A stretch of 8,054 nucleotides of DNA. Source: an uncultured Flavobacteriales bacterium (GTDB taxonomy: Bacteria; Bacteroidota; Bacteroidia; Flavobacteriales_D; Crocinitomicaceae). Numbering within the stretch: the stretch's first letter is position 1; every line of letters begins with the position of its first letter. The stretch spans positions 1 through 8,054 of the forward strand of contig CAJWCX010000042.1 of assembly GCA_913031405.1 (NCBI GenBank), written 5' to 3'. Positions 1-6,369 of this stretch are shown in pieces. A model generated the notes under the pieces. It was not told the DNA's origin. It searched no databases and was given only the letters and a program-made list of their open reading frames with translations. A program made the position numbers and the translations under genes.

Positions 1-40
1 TCACTAATAGTCAATATATTAAAAATATATTTATCCTTAT

Positions 41-54
41 AAAAAGTACTTTTT
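41..54. repeat. 14-bp perfect AT-rich palindrome
   Basis: The sequence AAAAAGTACTTTTT reads the same on both strands and lies 49 nt before the first gene. It could be a weak hairpin with a T-run that ends transcription entering from the left, or a dimeric regulator site. AT-rich palindromes of this size also arise by chance, so no function is assigned. Confidence 0.3.
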
Positions 55-91
55 TAATAGTTTTTGATTCCGCTAATCGAAAATGGATTCG

Positions 92-99
92 TAAATTTG
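92..99 (+). promoter_or_regulatory. Possible -7 element (TAAATTTG)
   Basis: TAAATTTG matches the Bacteroidota -7 consensus TAnnTTTG exactly. A TTG lies at 64-66, 25 nt upstream, slightly beyond the usual 17-23 nt spacing. The motif ends only 4 nt before the ATG at 104, so a transcript started from it would be nearly leaderless. That makes it doubtful. Confidence 0.25.
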
Positions 100-103
100 A
101 ATT

Positions 104-547
104 ATGAAAAAGTTACTTTTAGTTTTAGCGATGATTCCCGTTTTCGTAATCGGACAACAACGGAATAAGCAAACATTTATCGAACTAAATGTTGGTATAG
201 CATCTATAGATGATTATGATTTCTCATTACCGTTACCTGGAGCAAGTGTTTTGTTCGGGCAAACCATAGCTGTTTCGGAGGCTATGGTTTTTGAATATCA
301 AGTTGGTGTTGCAGCGCCATCATTAGCGACTGGTAAAATTGCATTCGGCTATGGGAAAGTAGAAAGAAACATCGCGTTGGCCATAAGGCCATGGCCACTG
401 ACCATTGGCCCACAGGGAAAAATTGACAATTTCTCTTTCAGCTTTGAAGTTGGTAATAATAATGACGCGAGCTTTGATGCTGGATTTATAGTGACAATTG
501 GTTATCGTTTTATCTTTGGAAGAAGGAAAAAAGACAAGGATCGATAA
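104..547 (+). CDS. Small secreted protein, possible outer-membrane beta-barrel
   Basis: This 147-residue protein is not a family I can name. Residues 1-17 form a clear signal peptide: MKK, a hydrophobic run, and a likely cut after VIG before QQ. This supports the ATG at 104. The mature part alternates short hydrophobic and polar stretches with many Gly and aromatic residues. It ends in a strand-like segment (about 126-139, GFIVTIGYRFIF) followed by a basic tail, RRKKDKDR. That layout suits a small outer-membrane or periplasmic beta-rich protein, but the final residue is not the aromatic one expected of a classical barrel because of the charged tail. It stands alone: no gene lies within 100 nt downstream. 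An exported location is well supported; the barrel fold is inference. Confidence 0.7.
   Translation: MKKLLLVLAMIPVFVIGQQRNKQTFIELNVGIASIDDYDFSLPLPGASVLFGQTIAVSEAMVFEYQVGVAAPSLATGKIAFGYGKVERNIALAIRPWPLTIGPQGKIDNFSFSFEVGNNNDASFDAGFIVTIGYRFIFGRRKKDKDR
378..397. repeat. GGCC-rich hairpin inside the first gene
   Basis: TGGCCAT and ATGGCCA form a 7-bp inverted repeat with a 6-nt loop. Four GGCC tetramers fall within 32 bp (379-382, 387-390, 393-396, 407-410), unusual in DNA this AT-rich. The segment encodes a Pro-rich stretch (LAIRPWPLTIGP), so part of the pattern may come from codon choice. Confidence 0.4.
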
Positions 548-603
548 TATGCCATATGTTTTTTGTGGCCCGTCCCCTGCTTACCTGATTAGTACCTATT
601 GTA

Positions 604-659
604 AAATAGAACCATCTTTCGAAATTTATTATAAATAACATTCACAGATGGTTATATTT
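604..659. repeat. 14-bp imperfect inverted repeat upstream of the DUF1569 gene
   Basis: Arms 604-617 and 646-659 pair at 13 of 14 positions, with an uninterrupted 8-bp core (AACCATCT / AGATGGTT) and a 28-nt spacer. The spacer contains a smaller perfect palindrome, ATTTAT-T-ATAAAT, at 624-636. The right arm ends 5 nt before the ATG at 665. In RNA the stem could cover the ribosome landing site; in DNA it could be a regulator site. Either role is inference. Confidence 0.5.
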
Positions 660-664
660 AGAAG

Positions 665-1141
665 ATGAGTAAAATACCTCTATTGAGTATTGAAGAAATT
701 ATAGAAAAACTCAATTCTCTAAATAAAAAATCTACCCCCAGCTGGGGTGAGATGAATTCATCTCAAATGGTTAAACATTGTTCGGCATTCATTGATTTAT
801 ATTTAGGTAAAATTTCAGTTCCTTTTTGGTATAAATATTTTGGTACTACAATTGGAAAACTCTTTTTAAGATATATCTCCAAAAAGAGCCCATTGGAAAC
901 CCCAAGAAATATGAGGACAGATAAATCTCTGAAGATCATAGATGAAAATTTAGATCTTGATCACGAGAAGAAATTATTAATCAATAAACTTCACGAACTT
1001 CATAAAATAACGGGTCAAATAAATCATCCTATTTATGGTAATATGCAAAGTGAACAAGTTGTATTTCTGATTAAACACCATACAATGCATCACCTAAATC
1101 AGTTTAATTTAATCGATTCTCAAAATCATGTTTGGAAATGA
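665..1141 (+). CDS. DUF1569-like protein of the DinB superfamily
   Basis: This 158-residue cytoplasmic protein fits the DUF1569 branch of the DinB/YfiT-like four-helix-bundle superfamily in length and motifs. Near the N-terminus is the pattern W27-G-x-M...Q-M-x-x-H38. Near the C-terminus is HPIYG at about 125-129, then K137-HHTMHHLNQF at 137-147. His38 plus two histidines of the 138-143 cluster would form the metal-binding triad of DinB proteins. Family members are putative metal-dependent enzymes, some of them thiol transferases, but the substrate of this group is unknown. There is no signal peptide. The start at 665 is preceded by a purine-rich AGAAG and by an inverted repeat. The gene appears monocistronic, with more than 100 nt on both sides. 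Family assignment is fairly secure; function is not. Confidence 0.75.
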   Translation: MSKIPLLSIEEIIEKLNSLNKKSTPSWGEMNSSQMVKHCSAFIDLYLGKISVPFWYKYFGTTIGKLFLRYISKKSPLETPRNMRTDKSLKIIDENLDLDHEKKLLINKLHELHKITGQINHPIYGNMQSEQVVFLIKHHTMHHLNQFNLIDSQNHVWK

Positions 1142-1273
1142 TTATTCTAACTTTCTATGTTATTCTTCAAAAGACGGGCAAACAACAATAAGGGTTACTA
1201 TCCACACGTTTAATTTAAAAAATGTAACTTTAAAAAGAAAGTAAGTTTACTATATGATCAAATAAGACATATT

Positions 1274-1702
1274 ATGATAAAAACAGCGTTGATTATAAGC
1301 GTAATTGCTGTTCTTGTTGGTTGCCAGGATGGTGATGACGCTGCATTCTTCAACAACACCAACGAAACAGTTGTAGAAATTAATGTCCCAAATTCTTTTC
1401 GTTTTGACAGATTAAGTATTCCGGTAAGAGTAACTTTTTATGATAACCCCAATTACTCTGGGGCAATTACTTGCACCGAGTCTTTAATGTTGTTTGAAGA
1501 AACTGAAGACAATAAAAAAATACCCAAAACATCTATATCTACTACCTTTTTGAATTTACTAGAGCCTGGAGATTATTATGCATTTGCGTACATTGACATG
1601 AACAACAACGGGATATACGACACAAATGAACCAAAGAAAAAATTCAAAAAGAAGATACGTACTTTAAAAGAGTCAAGAAGAACTTTACGTTTTAATTTTT
1701 AA
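1274..1702 (+). CDS. Small lipoprotein with an EF-hand-like loop
   Basis: This 142-residue protein has a lipoprotein signal: a hydrophobic run from about 5 to 15 and a lipobox ending V15-G16-C17. Cys17 is followed by acidic residues (QDGDD), resembling the acidic surface-export signal described for Bacteroidota lipoproteins, so it may face outward. The body looks like a beta-sandwich. At 97-120 is LEPGDYYAFAYIDMNNNGIY continuing into DTNEP. Within it D108, N110, N112, G113, D116 and E119 fall on positions 1, 3, 5, 6, 9 and 12 of a calcium-loop pattern. Similar segments occur in DUF2141-like and other extracellular beta-sandwich proteins of the phylum, but I cannot assign a family. The C-terminal tail is strongly basic (KKKFKKK, KESRR). 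The start follows an AT-rich region with no convincing promoter. Confidence 0.75.
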   Translation: MIKTALIISVIAVLVGCQDGDDAAFFNNTNETVVEINVPNSFRFDRLSIPVRVTFYDNPNYSGAITCTESLMLFEETEDNKKIPKTSISTTFLNLLEPGDYYAFAYIDMNNNGIYDTNEPKKKFKKKIRTLKESRRTLRFNF

Positions 1703-1758
1703 TTTTTCCAAAAAACGACTTACGGCACCTAAAGGGTCAGTTAGATCAAACAAATACC

Positions 1759-1794
1759 CTTAATGATTATTCTACCGTCAAAGACTTAATGATT
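1759..1794. repeat. 10-bp direct repeat, period 26
   Basis: CTTAATGATT occurs at 1759-1768 and again at 1785-1794. The second copy runs into the left arm of the 11-bp inverted repeat. It may mark a small duplication or a recombinase site near the boundary of the AT-rich insert, or may be chance. Confidence 0.35.
1767..1787 (-). other. GlmS C-terminus-like codons (KSLTVE-stop), possible remnant
   Basis: Read on the minus strand, this segment encodes K-S-L-T-V-E-stop, matching the end of glmS in this window (K-S-V-T-V-E-stop) at all but one residue. The two 21-nt stretches agree at 14 positions. Of the 7 differences, 5 are synonymous third-position or stop-to-stop changes, the pattern expected of two protein-coding copies. 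Homology does not extend upstream: the preceding codons give G-I-I, not the conserved R-N-L-A. The match is short, so coincidence remains possible. Confidence 0.35.
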
Positions 1795-2388
1795 CCAACC
1801 CCAACTAGATTAAAATATATCCCTATATTAAAATTTGGTTCTAGGGTAACATTAAAAAAAGGAAAAACTTTAAATCAAAATTATTCAGACTTTGAAATTC
1901 AAATAATTCAAAATAGATTATTTAGTTTTTGATTTGAAATTGATTTGATATTGAACTCTCTTATTTTGGATTAGGGAAGTGTACTCATTATAGTCTAAGA
2001 GAATATATTTTTTAAGTATTGTATGAACTATACACAATCTATAATTATCTATAGATTTAAATAAGTTTTCTTCATTTTCAGTAAATCCAAAAAAAACACC
2101 ATATGGTAGTTCTTTCACAGATTTTGATGATGTTGTTTTAATCTCTATAAGAGTAAAGTCTTCTTTTGATTTAACATCTTCAAAAGAGTTAACATTTAAA
2201 AGAACCCCATCAACACTCCTTGAGTATTTTTTATAGTCAATATTAAGTATATCGTATAATTTTTTTAGTTGTAATTTATTTGGAACATCAAATCCTTTAA
2301 GAAGATTTCTTAGTATCGTTATACCAAGTTTTTCAGTTTTAAGATTTTTAATATTTTGTTCCCTCATATCTAAATTCTGGGGTTGGAA
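1793..2388. repeat. 11-bp perfect inverted repeat flanking the nuclease-like gene
   Basis: TTCCAACCCCA at 1793-1803 and TGGGGTTGGAA at 2378-2388 are exact reverse complements. They enclose 574 bp that contain the whole nuclease-like gene. The right arm starts 4 nt after the glmS stop, and the left arm lies 5 nt from the GlmS-end-like codons. These could be ends of a small mobile element, but no target-site duplication is visible and no transposase or integrase is encoded inside. Confidence 0.4.
1918..2367 (-). CDS. Putative PD-(D/E)XK nuclease-like protein
   Basis: I do not recognise a named family for this 149-residue protein, but it carries a restriction-endonuclease-like core. S51-V-D53-G starts a strand, and F71-TLIEIKTT places E75-x-K77 21 residues later: the D...ExK active-site pattern of PD-(D/E)XK nucleases. 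An N-terminal helical part (about 1-45) precedes it. After the core come a YGVFFGFTENEENLF segment (89-103) and a beta-rich C-terminus ending in KRVQYQINFKSK. The gene is visibly richer in A+T and Lys/Asn/Ile codons than glmS, suggesting acquisition. It follows glmS by 25 nt on the same strand, has no promoter I can see and may be read through from glmS. No methyltransferase or immunity partner is intact in the window. Nuclease fold is inference from motifs; restriction, homing or repair roles cannot be told apart. Confidence 0.65.
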   Translation of the reverse strand: MREQNIKNLKTEKLGITILRNLLKGFDVPNKLQLKKLYDILNIDYKKYSRSVDGVLLNVNSFEDVKSKEDFTLIEIKTTSSKSVKELPYGVFFGFTENEENLFKSIDNYRLCIVHTILKKYILLDYNEYTSLIQNKRVQYQINFKSKTK

Positions 2389-2392
2389 AAAA

Positions 2393-4237
2393 TCACTCGA
2401 CTGTAACCGACTTCGCTAAATTTCTCGGTTGATCTACATTACAATCACGCATCACTGCAATATAGTAAGAAAGAATCTGGAACGGAACAGTAGCTATTAA
2501 GGGCACCAAGTACTCGTTAGTTTCGGGAATCTCGATGTAATCATCTGCAAACTCTTTGACCTGCTCGTCTCCCTCGGTAACAATGGCCACAATTTTACCT
2601 TTTCTCGCTTTCACCTCTTGAATATTACTCACGACTTTTTCATAAGAAGGCCCTTTGGTTGCAATCACAAAAACTGGCATCTCCTCATCAATAAGAGCAA
2701 TCGGGCCATGCTTCATTTCTGCTGCAGGATAGCCCTCTGCATGTATGTATGATATCTCTTTGAGTTTAAGTGCGCCTTCAAGGGCAACAGGAAAAGAGCT
2801 TCCCCGACCTAGGTAAAGTGCATTGGATGCGTCTTTATATTTAGCAGCGATTTTTTTGATCTTTTCTGTCTTATCCAAAACCAACTGCACCTTATTTGGA
2901 ATCGCTTCCATTGAAGACAGTAGGTTTCTAAATTTAGATTCATTCAATTTGCCTTTCTTTCTCGCAAGAGAGGCCGCCATAAGTGTCAATACAGTTACTT
3001 GTGCCGTAAATGCCTTGGTCGAAGCCACTCCTATTTCTGGTCCGGCATGCGTATAGGATCCCGCATCTGTAATTCTGGAAATGGAAGAGCCTACAACATT
3101 ACAAATTCCAAGAATTGTGGCCCCTTTACTTTTTGCAAGTTCAAGTGCGGCCATGGTATCTGCCGTTTCTCCCGATTGAGAAATCGCTAAAACAATATCC
3201 CCCTCATTGATAATTGGGTTTCGATATCTAAATTCACTTGCATACTCAACTTCAACATTGATACGGGCTAAATCTTCAAACAAATATTCACCCACAAGGC
3301 ATGCATGCCAACTTGTTCCACAGGCCACCATAACAATACGGTTAGCCTTAATAATACTGTCTTCGTAATACTTTATTCCTCCTAATGAAACCCAACCCTT
3401 CTTGGCGTTCAATCTCCCTCTAAAGCAATCCTCAATTGAGCGGGGCTGCTCGTGTATTTCTTTCAGCATAAAGTGGTCATATCCTCCTTTTTCAAGGGCT
3501 TCAAGGTGAAGCTCTAGCTCTTCTATGTAAGGGTCTTGAAGGTCTTCATCGTGGTCATATAACTTGAGACCTTTATCTTCATTTAAAATGGCAATGTCTC
3601 CATCGTTCAAATAAACCACCTGTTTGGTGTATTCCACAATCGGTGTAGCATCAGATGCCACATAGAAATCATTGTCTTTTCCAATTCCGAGAACTAGCGG
3701 GCTGCTTTTTCTTGCCGCCACCAGCTTGTTGGGCTCGTCCTTACACATCACCACAATTGCATAGGCACCCACCACCTGATTCAATGCGAGGCGAATAGAT
3801 TTTGCCAGCTTATATCCGGTTTTTGCCTTAATATCAGAAATCAGATAGCTCAAGACTTCCGTGTCTGTATCACTACGAAAAGAATATCCCTTGCTCTCAA
3901 GCTCTTGCTTAAGCGTATCGTAGTTTTCGATAATTCCATTATGGACAACCGCTAAATCATCACTTTCTGATAAATGTGGATGAGCATTAGTGTCATTGGG
4001 GGGTCCGTGAGTCGCCCACCTGGTATGACCTATCCCCCTATTCCCTGATCGATCCGCTGCAACAACTGAATTTTCAAGATTAGCCACCTTGCCCTCTTTC
4101 TTAAATACATTGATCTCCCCTTCATTAAAAAGGGCAATTCCAGCACTGTCATACCCTCGGTACTCTAGTCTTTTTAATCCGCTAAGAACGATTGGATAAG
4201 CTTGTTTCTGTCCAATATAAGCAACTATTCCACACAT
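2393..4237 (-). CDS. glmS: Glutamine-fructose-6-phosphate aminotransferase (isomerizing)
   Basis: GlmS makes glucosamine-6-phosphate from fructose-6-phosphate and glutamine, the entry step to UDP-GlcNAc for peptidoglycan and lipopolysaccharide. At 614 residues it is full length (the E. coli enzyme has 609). Residues 1-240 are the class II glutaminase domain. Cys2 is the N-terminal nucleophile after Met removal, followed by RLEYRGYDSAG (23-33), GHTRWATHG (70-78) and HNGIIENY (99-106). Two SIS sugar-isomerase domains follow: ACGTS (305-309) and SQSGET (353-358) in the first, then LGRGSSFPVALEGALKLKE (476-494) and HAEG..AEMKHGP in the second. It ends with the invariant DQPRNLAKSVTVE. It starts 3 nt after the DUF4270 stop, so translation is probably coupled. 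Its 3' end borders the AT-rich accessory insert. Confidence 0.98.
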   Translation of the reverse strand: MCGIVAYIGQKQAYPIVLSGLKRLEYRGYDSAGIALFNEGEINVFKKEGKVANLENSVVAADRSGNRGIGHTRWATHGPPNDTNAHPHLSESDDLAVVHNGIIENYDTLKQELESKGYSFRSDTDTEVLSYLISDIKAKTGYKLAKSIRLALNQVVGAYAIVVMCKDEPNKLVAARKSSPLVLGIGKDNDFYVASDATPIVEYTKQVVYLNDGDIAILNEDKGLKLYDHDEDLQDPYIEELELHLEALEKGGYDHFMLKEIHEQPRSIEDCFRGRLNAKKGWVSLGGIKYYEDSIIKANRIVMVACGTSWHACLVGEYLFEDLARINVEVEYASEFRYRNPIINEGDIVLAISQSGETADTMAALELAKSKGATILGICNVVGSSISRITDAGSYTHAGPEIGVASTKAFTAQVTVLTLMAASLARKKGKLNESKFRNLLSSMEAIPNKVQLVLDKTEKIKKIAAKYKDASNALYLGRGSSFPVALEGALKLKEISYIHAEGYPAAEMKHGPIALIDEEMPVFVIATKGPSYEKVVSNIQEVKARKGKIVAIVTEGDEQVKEFADDYIEIPETNEYLVPLIATVPFQILSYYIAVMRDCNVDQPRNLAKSVTVE

Positions 4238-4240
4238 AAA

Positions 4241-5521
4241 CTAATAGGTTGTATACGTTAATACTAGGCGGGGTTGGTCTTTATTGATTGTATCCTTCCC
4301 ATTAAATACAATTCGTTCTGCCGAATTTATAAAATACAAAGGAGAAAACACTAATTCTGTTAGGTCAAATGTTTTATTGGCGATTGCTTGGGCATATTCT
4401 CTAATATTAACATTAAATCGCTTATTGTTGTCATCATAAATCCCAATGACCCCCACATTTAAAAGCTCAGTAGAAGATGAGTCCGCTCGTGTGGCAACAG
4501 AAACATTACCACCAGGCTGGTACTTGTGACCAGTCTGAAACTGAACTGGAAGCTCAAGGTCGGCACGATGAATGATAATATTTTCAGGTAAATTGTCTAA
4601 TCCCGGGATGGAAAGGGCTGCCCTATGCTTAAAAGCCTGTGCATAGAATTCTTGGTTTCCTTGGGTCGAATCCTGAATCACCATATCAACGGCAGATCCA
4701 CTATTTTCTATTTGAACATTTGAAAAATCTGCACAATCTGAGTTGATTAACAAATCATAACTCGTAGCTACCGTGTCTTGATGAAAATAAATGGTTGCTT
4801 TAGATGATGGGTCGTTAACATCAAAATAATAAACAGCTCCTTCTCCCTGAGCTTGAATTGGGTTATTGGTTGTAATGTAAAGCCCTTTAAAGAATTCCAA
4901 AAACTCATCGTTACTGGAAAAAGTTGTAGAGCCACTCGTTGCCTCATTGATTAAGGATCTTGCAAGATTGGTATCCAAATAAATTCTGAGCTGTGAAGAT
5001 ACCGTGTCTGAACCAATGATTGTGCGCTCTAGGGGGTTTGGTGTGATGGTCGAGTTTTCAAAGGGCACCAAATTAACCCCTGAATGATTCACTGTACTAA
5101 AAGAGTAATACGTAGAATCAATAGATATAGCTTCCTGAAGCTCATATACCTCAAAAGTCTGAGGGTCAAAATCCCCATAATATTCAAGGTATTCCAAACC
5201 TAAGACGAAAGAATCAATCACAATAGTAGATGGGTCTCCAAAATTGGGATCAACTCCAGCCAATCGGAACTGAGTATAAAAAGACGCGTCAAATGAACCA
5301 AATAAGGGATCGTTGTACGATCCCAAAAGAACGTTGGCTGCATTATCAGAGATAACAGAATCTTCCTCGATACTGTATGATACAATATCGAACGTATCTG
5401 TAGATATACCCCCCAAAATATTGTTTTGATCTACAAGGTCTGAGCCAAGCTGATATTCCTTTTTCTTGCATGCAACAAGTGATATGGCGATTAGAATGAA
5501 AAAGGACAGAATGCGAAGCAT
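4241..5521 (-). CDS. DUF4270 family lipoprotein
   Basis: This 426-residue protein starts with a lipoprotein signal: a hydrophobic run from about 3 to 16 and a lipobox L15-V-A-C18, then KKKEYQLGSDLV. That region and the repeated beta-strand pattern fit DUF4270, a Bacteroidota-restricted family usually encoded next to glmS and the half-length glycogen-synthase-like protein. Typical features seen here are NAANVLLGSYNDPLFG (about 61-76), a segment around NLPENIIIHRADLELPV, and a C-terminal strand ending in PRLVLTYTTY. The family has no established function; an envelope role is inferred from the lipid anchor and from its neighbour glmS, which feeds cell-wall precursor synthesis. It sits 9 nt behind the upstream gene and 3 nt before glmS, indicating one operon. 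Confidence 0.88.
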   Translation of the reverse strand: MLRILSFFILIAISLVACKKKEYQLGSDLVDQNNILGGISTDTFDIVSYSIEEDSVISDNAANVLLGSYNDPLFGSFDASFYTQFRLAGVDPNFGDPSTIVIDSFVLGLEYLEYYGDFDPQTFEVYELQEAISIDSTYYSFSTVNHSGVNLVPFENSTITPNPLERTIIGSDTVSSQLRIYLDTNLARSLINEATSGSTTFSSNDEFLEFFKGLYITTNNPIQAQGEGAVYYFDVNDPSSKATIYFHQDTVATSYDLLINSDCADFSNVQIENSGSAVDMVIQDSTQGNQEFYAQAFKHRAALSIPGLDNLPENIIIHRADLELPVQFQTGHKYQPGGNVSVATRADSSSTELLNVGVIGIYDDNNKRFNVNIREYAQAIANKTFDLTELVFSPLYFINSAERIVFNGKDTINKDQPRLVLTYTTY

Positions 5522-5530
5522 GAAGGATAT

Positions 5531-6352
5531 TTAAGCCAATTCAGGTTCTTGAATCACCTTGTCATAAAAATCTGAAAGCTCTTTGCCCAAATGCTCTTCT
5601 TCCACATAACCCAACTTATGTGAAGTAAGTCCGTCGAAGGCTTCTTTAAGTTCAGGGTCTAGCTCTTCAGAAGAAATATTCACTCCATCAAAGAACTGTA
5701 AAATGTTTTTAGAGAAGTTTGCAAAAGAAGTGTCCTTAAACTGCTCACAAACTGAATCCTCAAATCCATCAAACTTCAACTTCTCAGCAAATCTCTCGTC
5801 CCAATTCTTTTTGTAGCTATCATTGTATAGACTATAAACCACTTTGGTTTCTTTAAAGTGAGGGTCTTTTCCATACATCTCTTTAATGTACATACCCATT
5901 ACTCCAGTCATGTATCCATGACAATGGATGACATCGGGCCTCCATCCTAGTTTTTTAACTGTCTCTAAAACACCCCTGCAAAAGAACATCGAGCGCTCAT
6001 CGTTATCAGTAAACTCTTTTTCTTCCGCGTCCTTCATGATAAACTTTCTTCGGAAATACTCATCATTATCAATGAAATAAACTTGCATTCTTGCAGCAGA
6101 TACAGAGGCCACCTTGATAATCAGCGGATGATCATGATCGTCTATGCAAATATTGAGACCGGACAGGCGTATAACTTCATGCAGTTGATGTCTGCGTTCA
6201 TTAATAACACCAAACCTCGGCATAAATACACGAATTTCCTTCCCAGCTTCCTGAATCACCTGAGGTAGTTTTCTTGCTGTACTTGCAATTTCTGTTTTCG
6301 GTAAAAATGGTGCTATTTCTTGAGATATATATAGGATTTTTTTCTTTTCCAT
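5531..6352 (-). CDS. Starch-synthase catalytic-domain protein (half-length, GT5 N-terminal half)
   Basis: This 273-residue protein corresponds only to the N-terminal Rossmann half of glycogen/starch synthase (about 480 residues in full-length GlgA). The C-terminal GT-B half, with its donor-binding glutamates, is absent. The start resembles GlgA (ILYISQEIAPFLPKT), but the ADP-glucose-binding K-T-G-G signature reads K19-T-E-I here. The HAHDW-type motif is H143-CHG-YMTG, with Gly in place of Asp. Similar short proteins are widespread in Bacteroidota beside panC, so this is a conserved form and not a local truncation. Given the missing half and changed motifs, classical glycogen synthesis is unlikely; a sugar-nucleotide-sensing or accessory role is a guess. 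It is first in the operon with the DUF4270 gene and glmS. The ATG lies about 11 nt after the predicted transcription start. Confidence 0.85.
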   Translation of the reverse strand: MEKKKILYISQEIAPFLPKTEIASTARKLPQVIQEAGKEIRVFMPRFGVINERRHQLHEVIRLSGLNICIDDHDHPLIIKVASVSAARMQVYFIDNDEYFRRKFIMKDAEEKEFTDNDERSMFFCRGVLETVKKLGWRPDVIHCHGYMTGVMGMYIKEMYGKDPHFKETKVVYSLYNDSYKKNWDERFAEKLKFDGFEDSVCEQFKDTSFANFSKNILQFFDGVNISSEELDPELKEAFDGLTSHKLGYVEEEHLGKELSDFYDKVIQEPELA

Positions 6353-6369
6353 AAGTCTGATTCGGAGTG

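Larger units (their letters stand above)
1696..1932 (+). pseudogene. Open frame without a proper start; possible 3' remnant of a gene
   Basis: One + strand frame stays open for 78 codons in AT-rich DNA, ending at the TGA at 1930-1932. The only ATG is at 1789, giving 47 residues (MIPTPTRLKYIPILKFG...); the codons before it (NDLRHLKGQLDQTNTLNDY...) also look protein-like. Upstream, the frame meets a TAA at 1693-1695, inside the end of the lipoprotein gene. It overlaps the 3' end of the convergent nuclease-like gene by 15 nt, an arrangement common for paired genes in restriction-modification cassettes. I read it as a possible C-terminal fragment of a gene that lost its 5' part, but a chance open frame or a genuine 47-residue gene is also possible. 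No family is recognised. Confidence 0.3.

Noticed and set aside
1732..1761. Transcription terminator (AAGGGT / ACCCTT stem)
   Set aside because: The stem is only 6 bp with an 18-nt loop and has no adjacent T-run in either direction.
1703..2392. Tn7-family transposon at the glmS attachment site
   Set aside because: No transposase genes, Tn7-like end repeats or 5-bp target duplication are visible. Only the location is suggestive.
1..2392. CRISPR array or tRNA genes in the accessory half
   Set aside because: No regularly spaced repeats of 20 bp or more and no cloverleaf-like segments were seen.
2823..3190. Two + strand open frames inside glmS
   Set aside because: They are antisense to a fully conserved part of glmS and have no recognisable motifs.
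4238..4240. glmS ribozyme or riboswitch leader
   Set aside because: Only 3 nt separate the DUF4270 stop from the glmS start, so there is no room for one, and no such structure is expected in this phylum.
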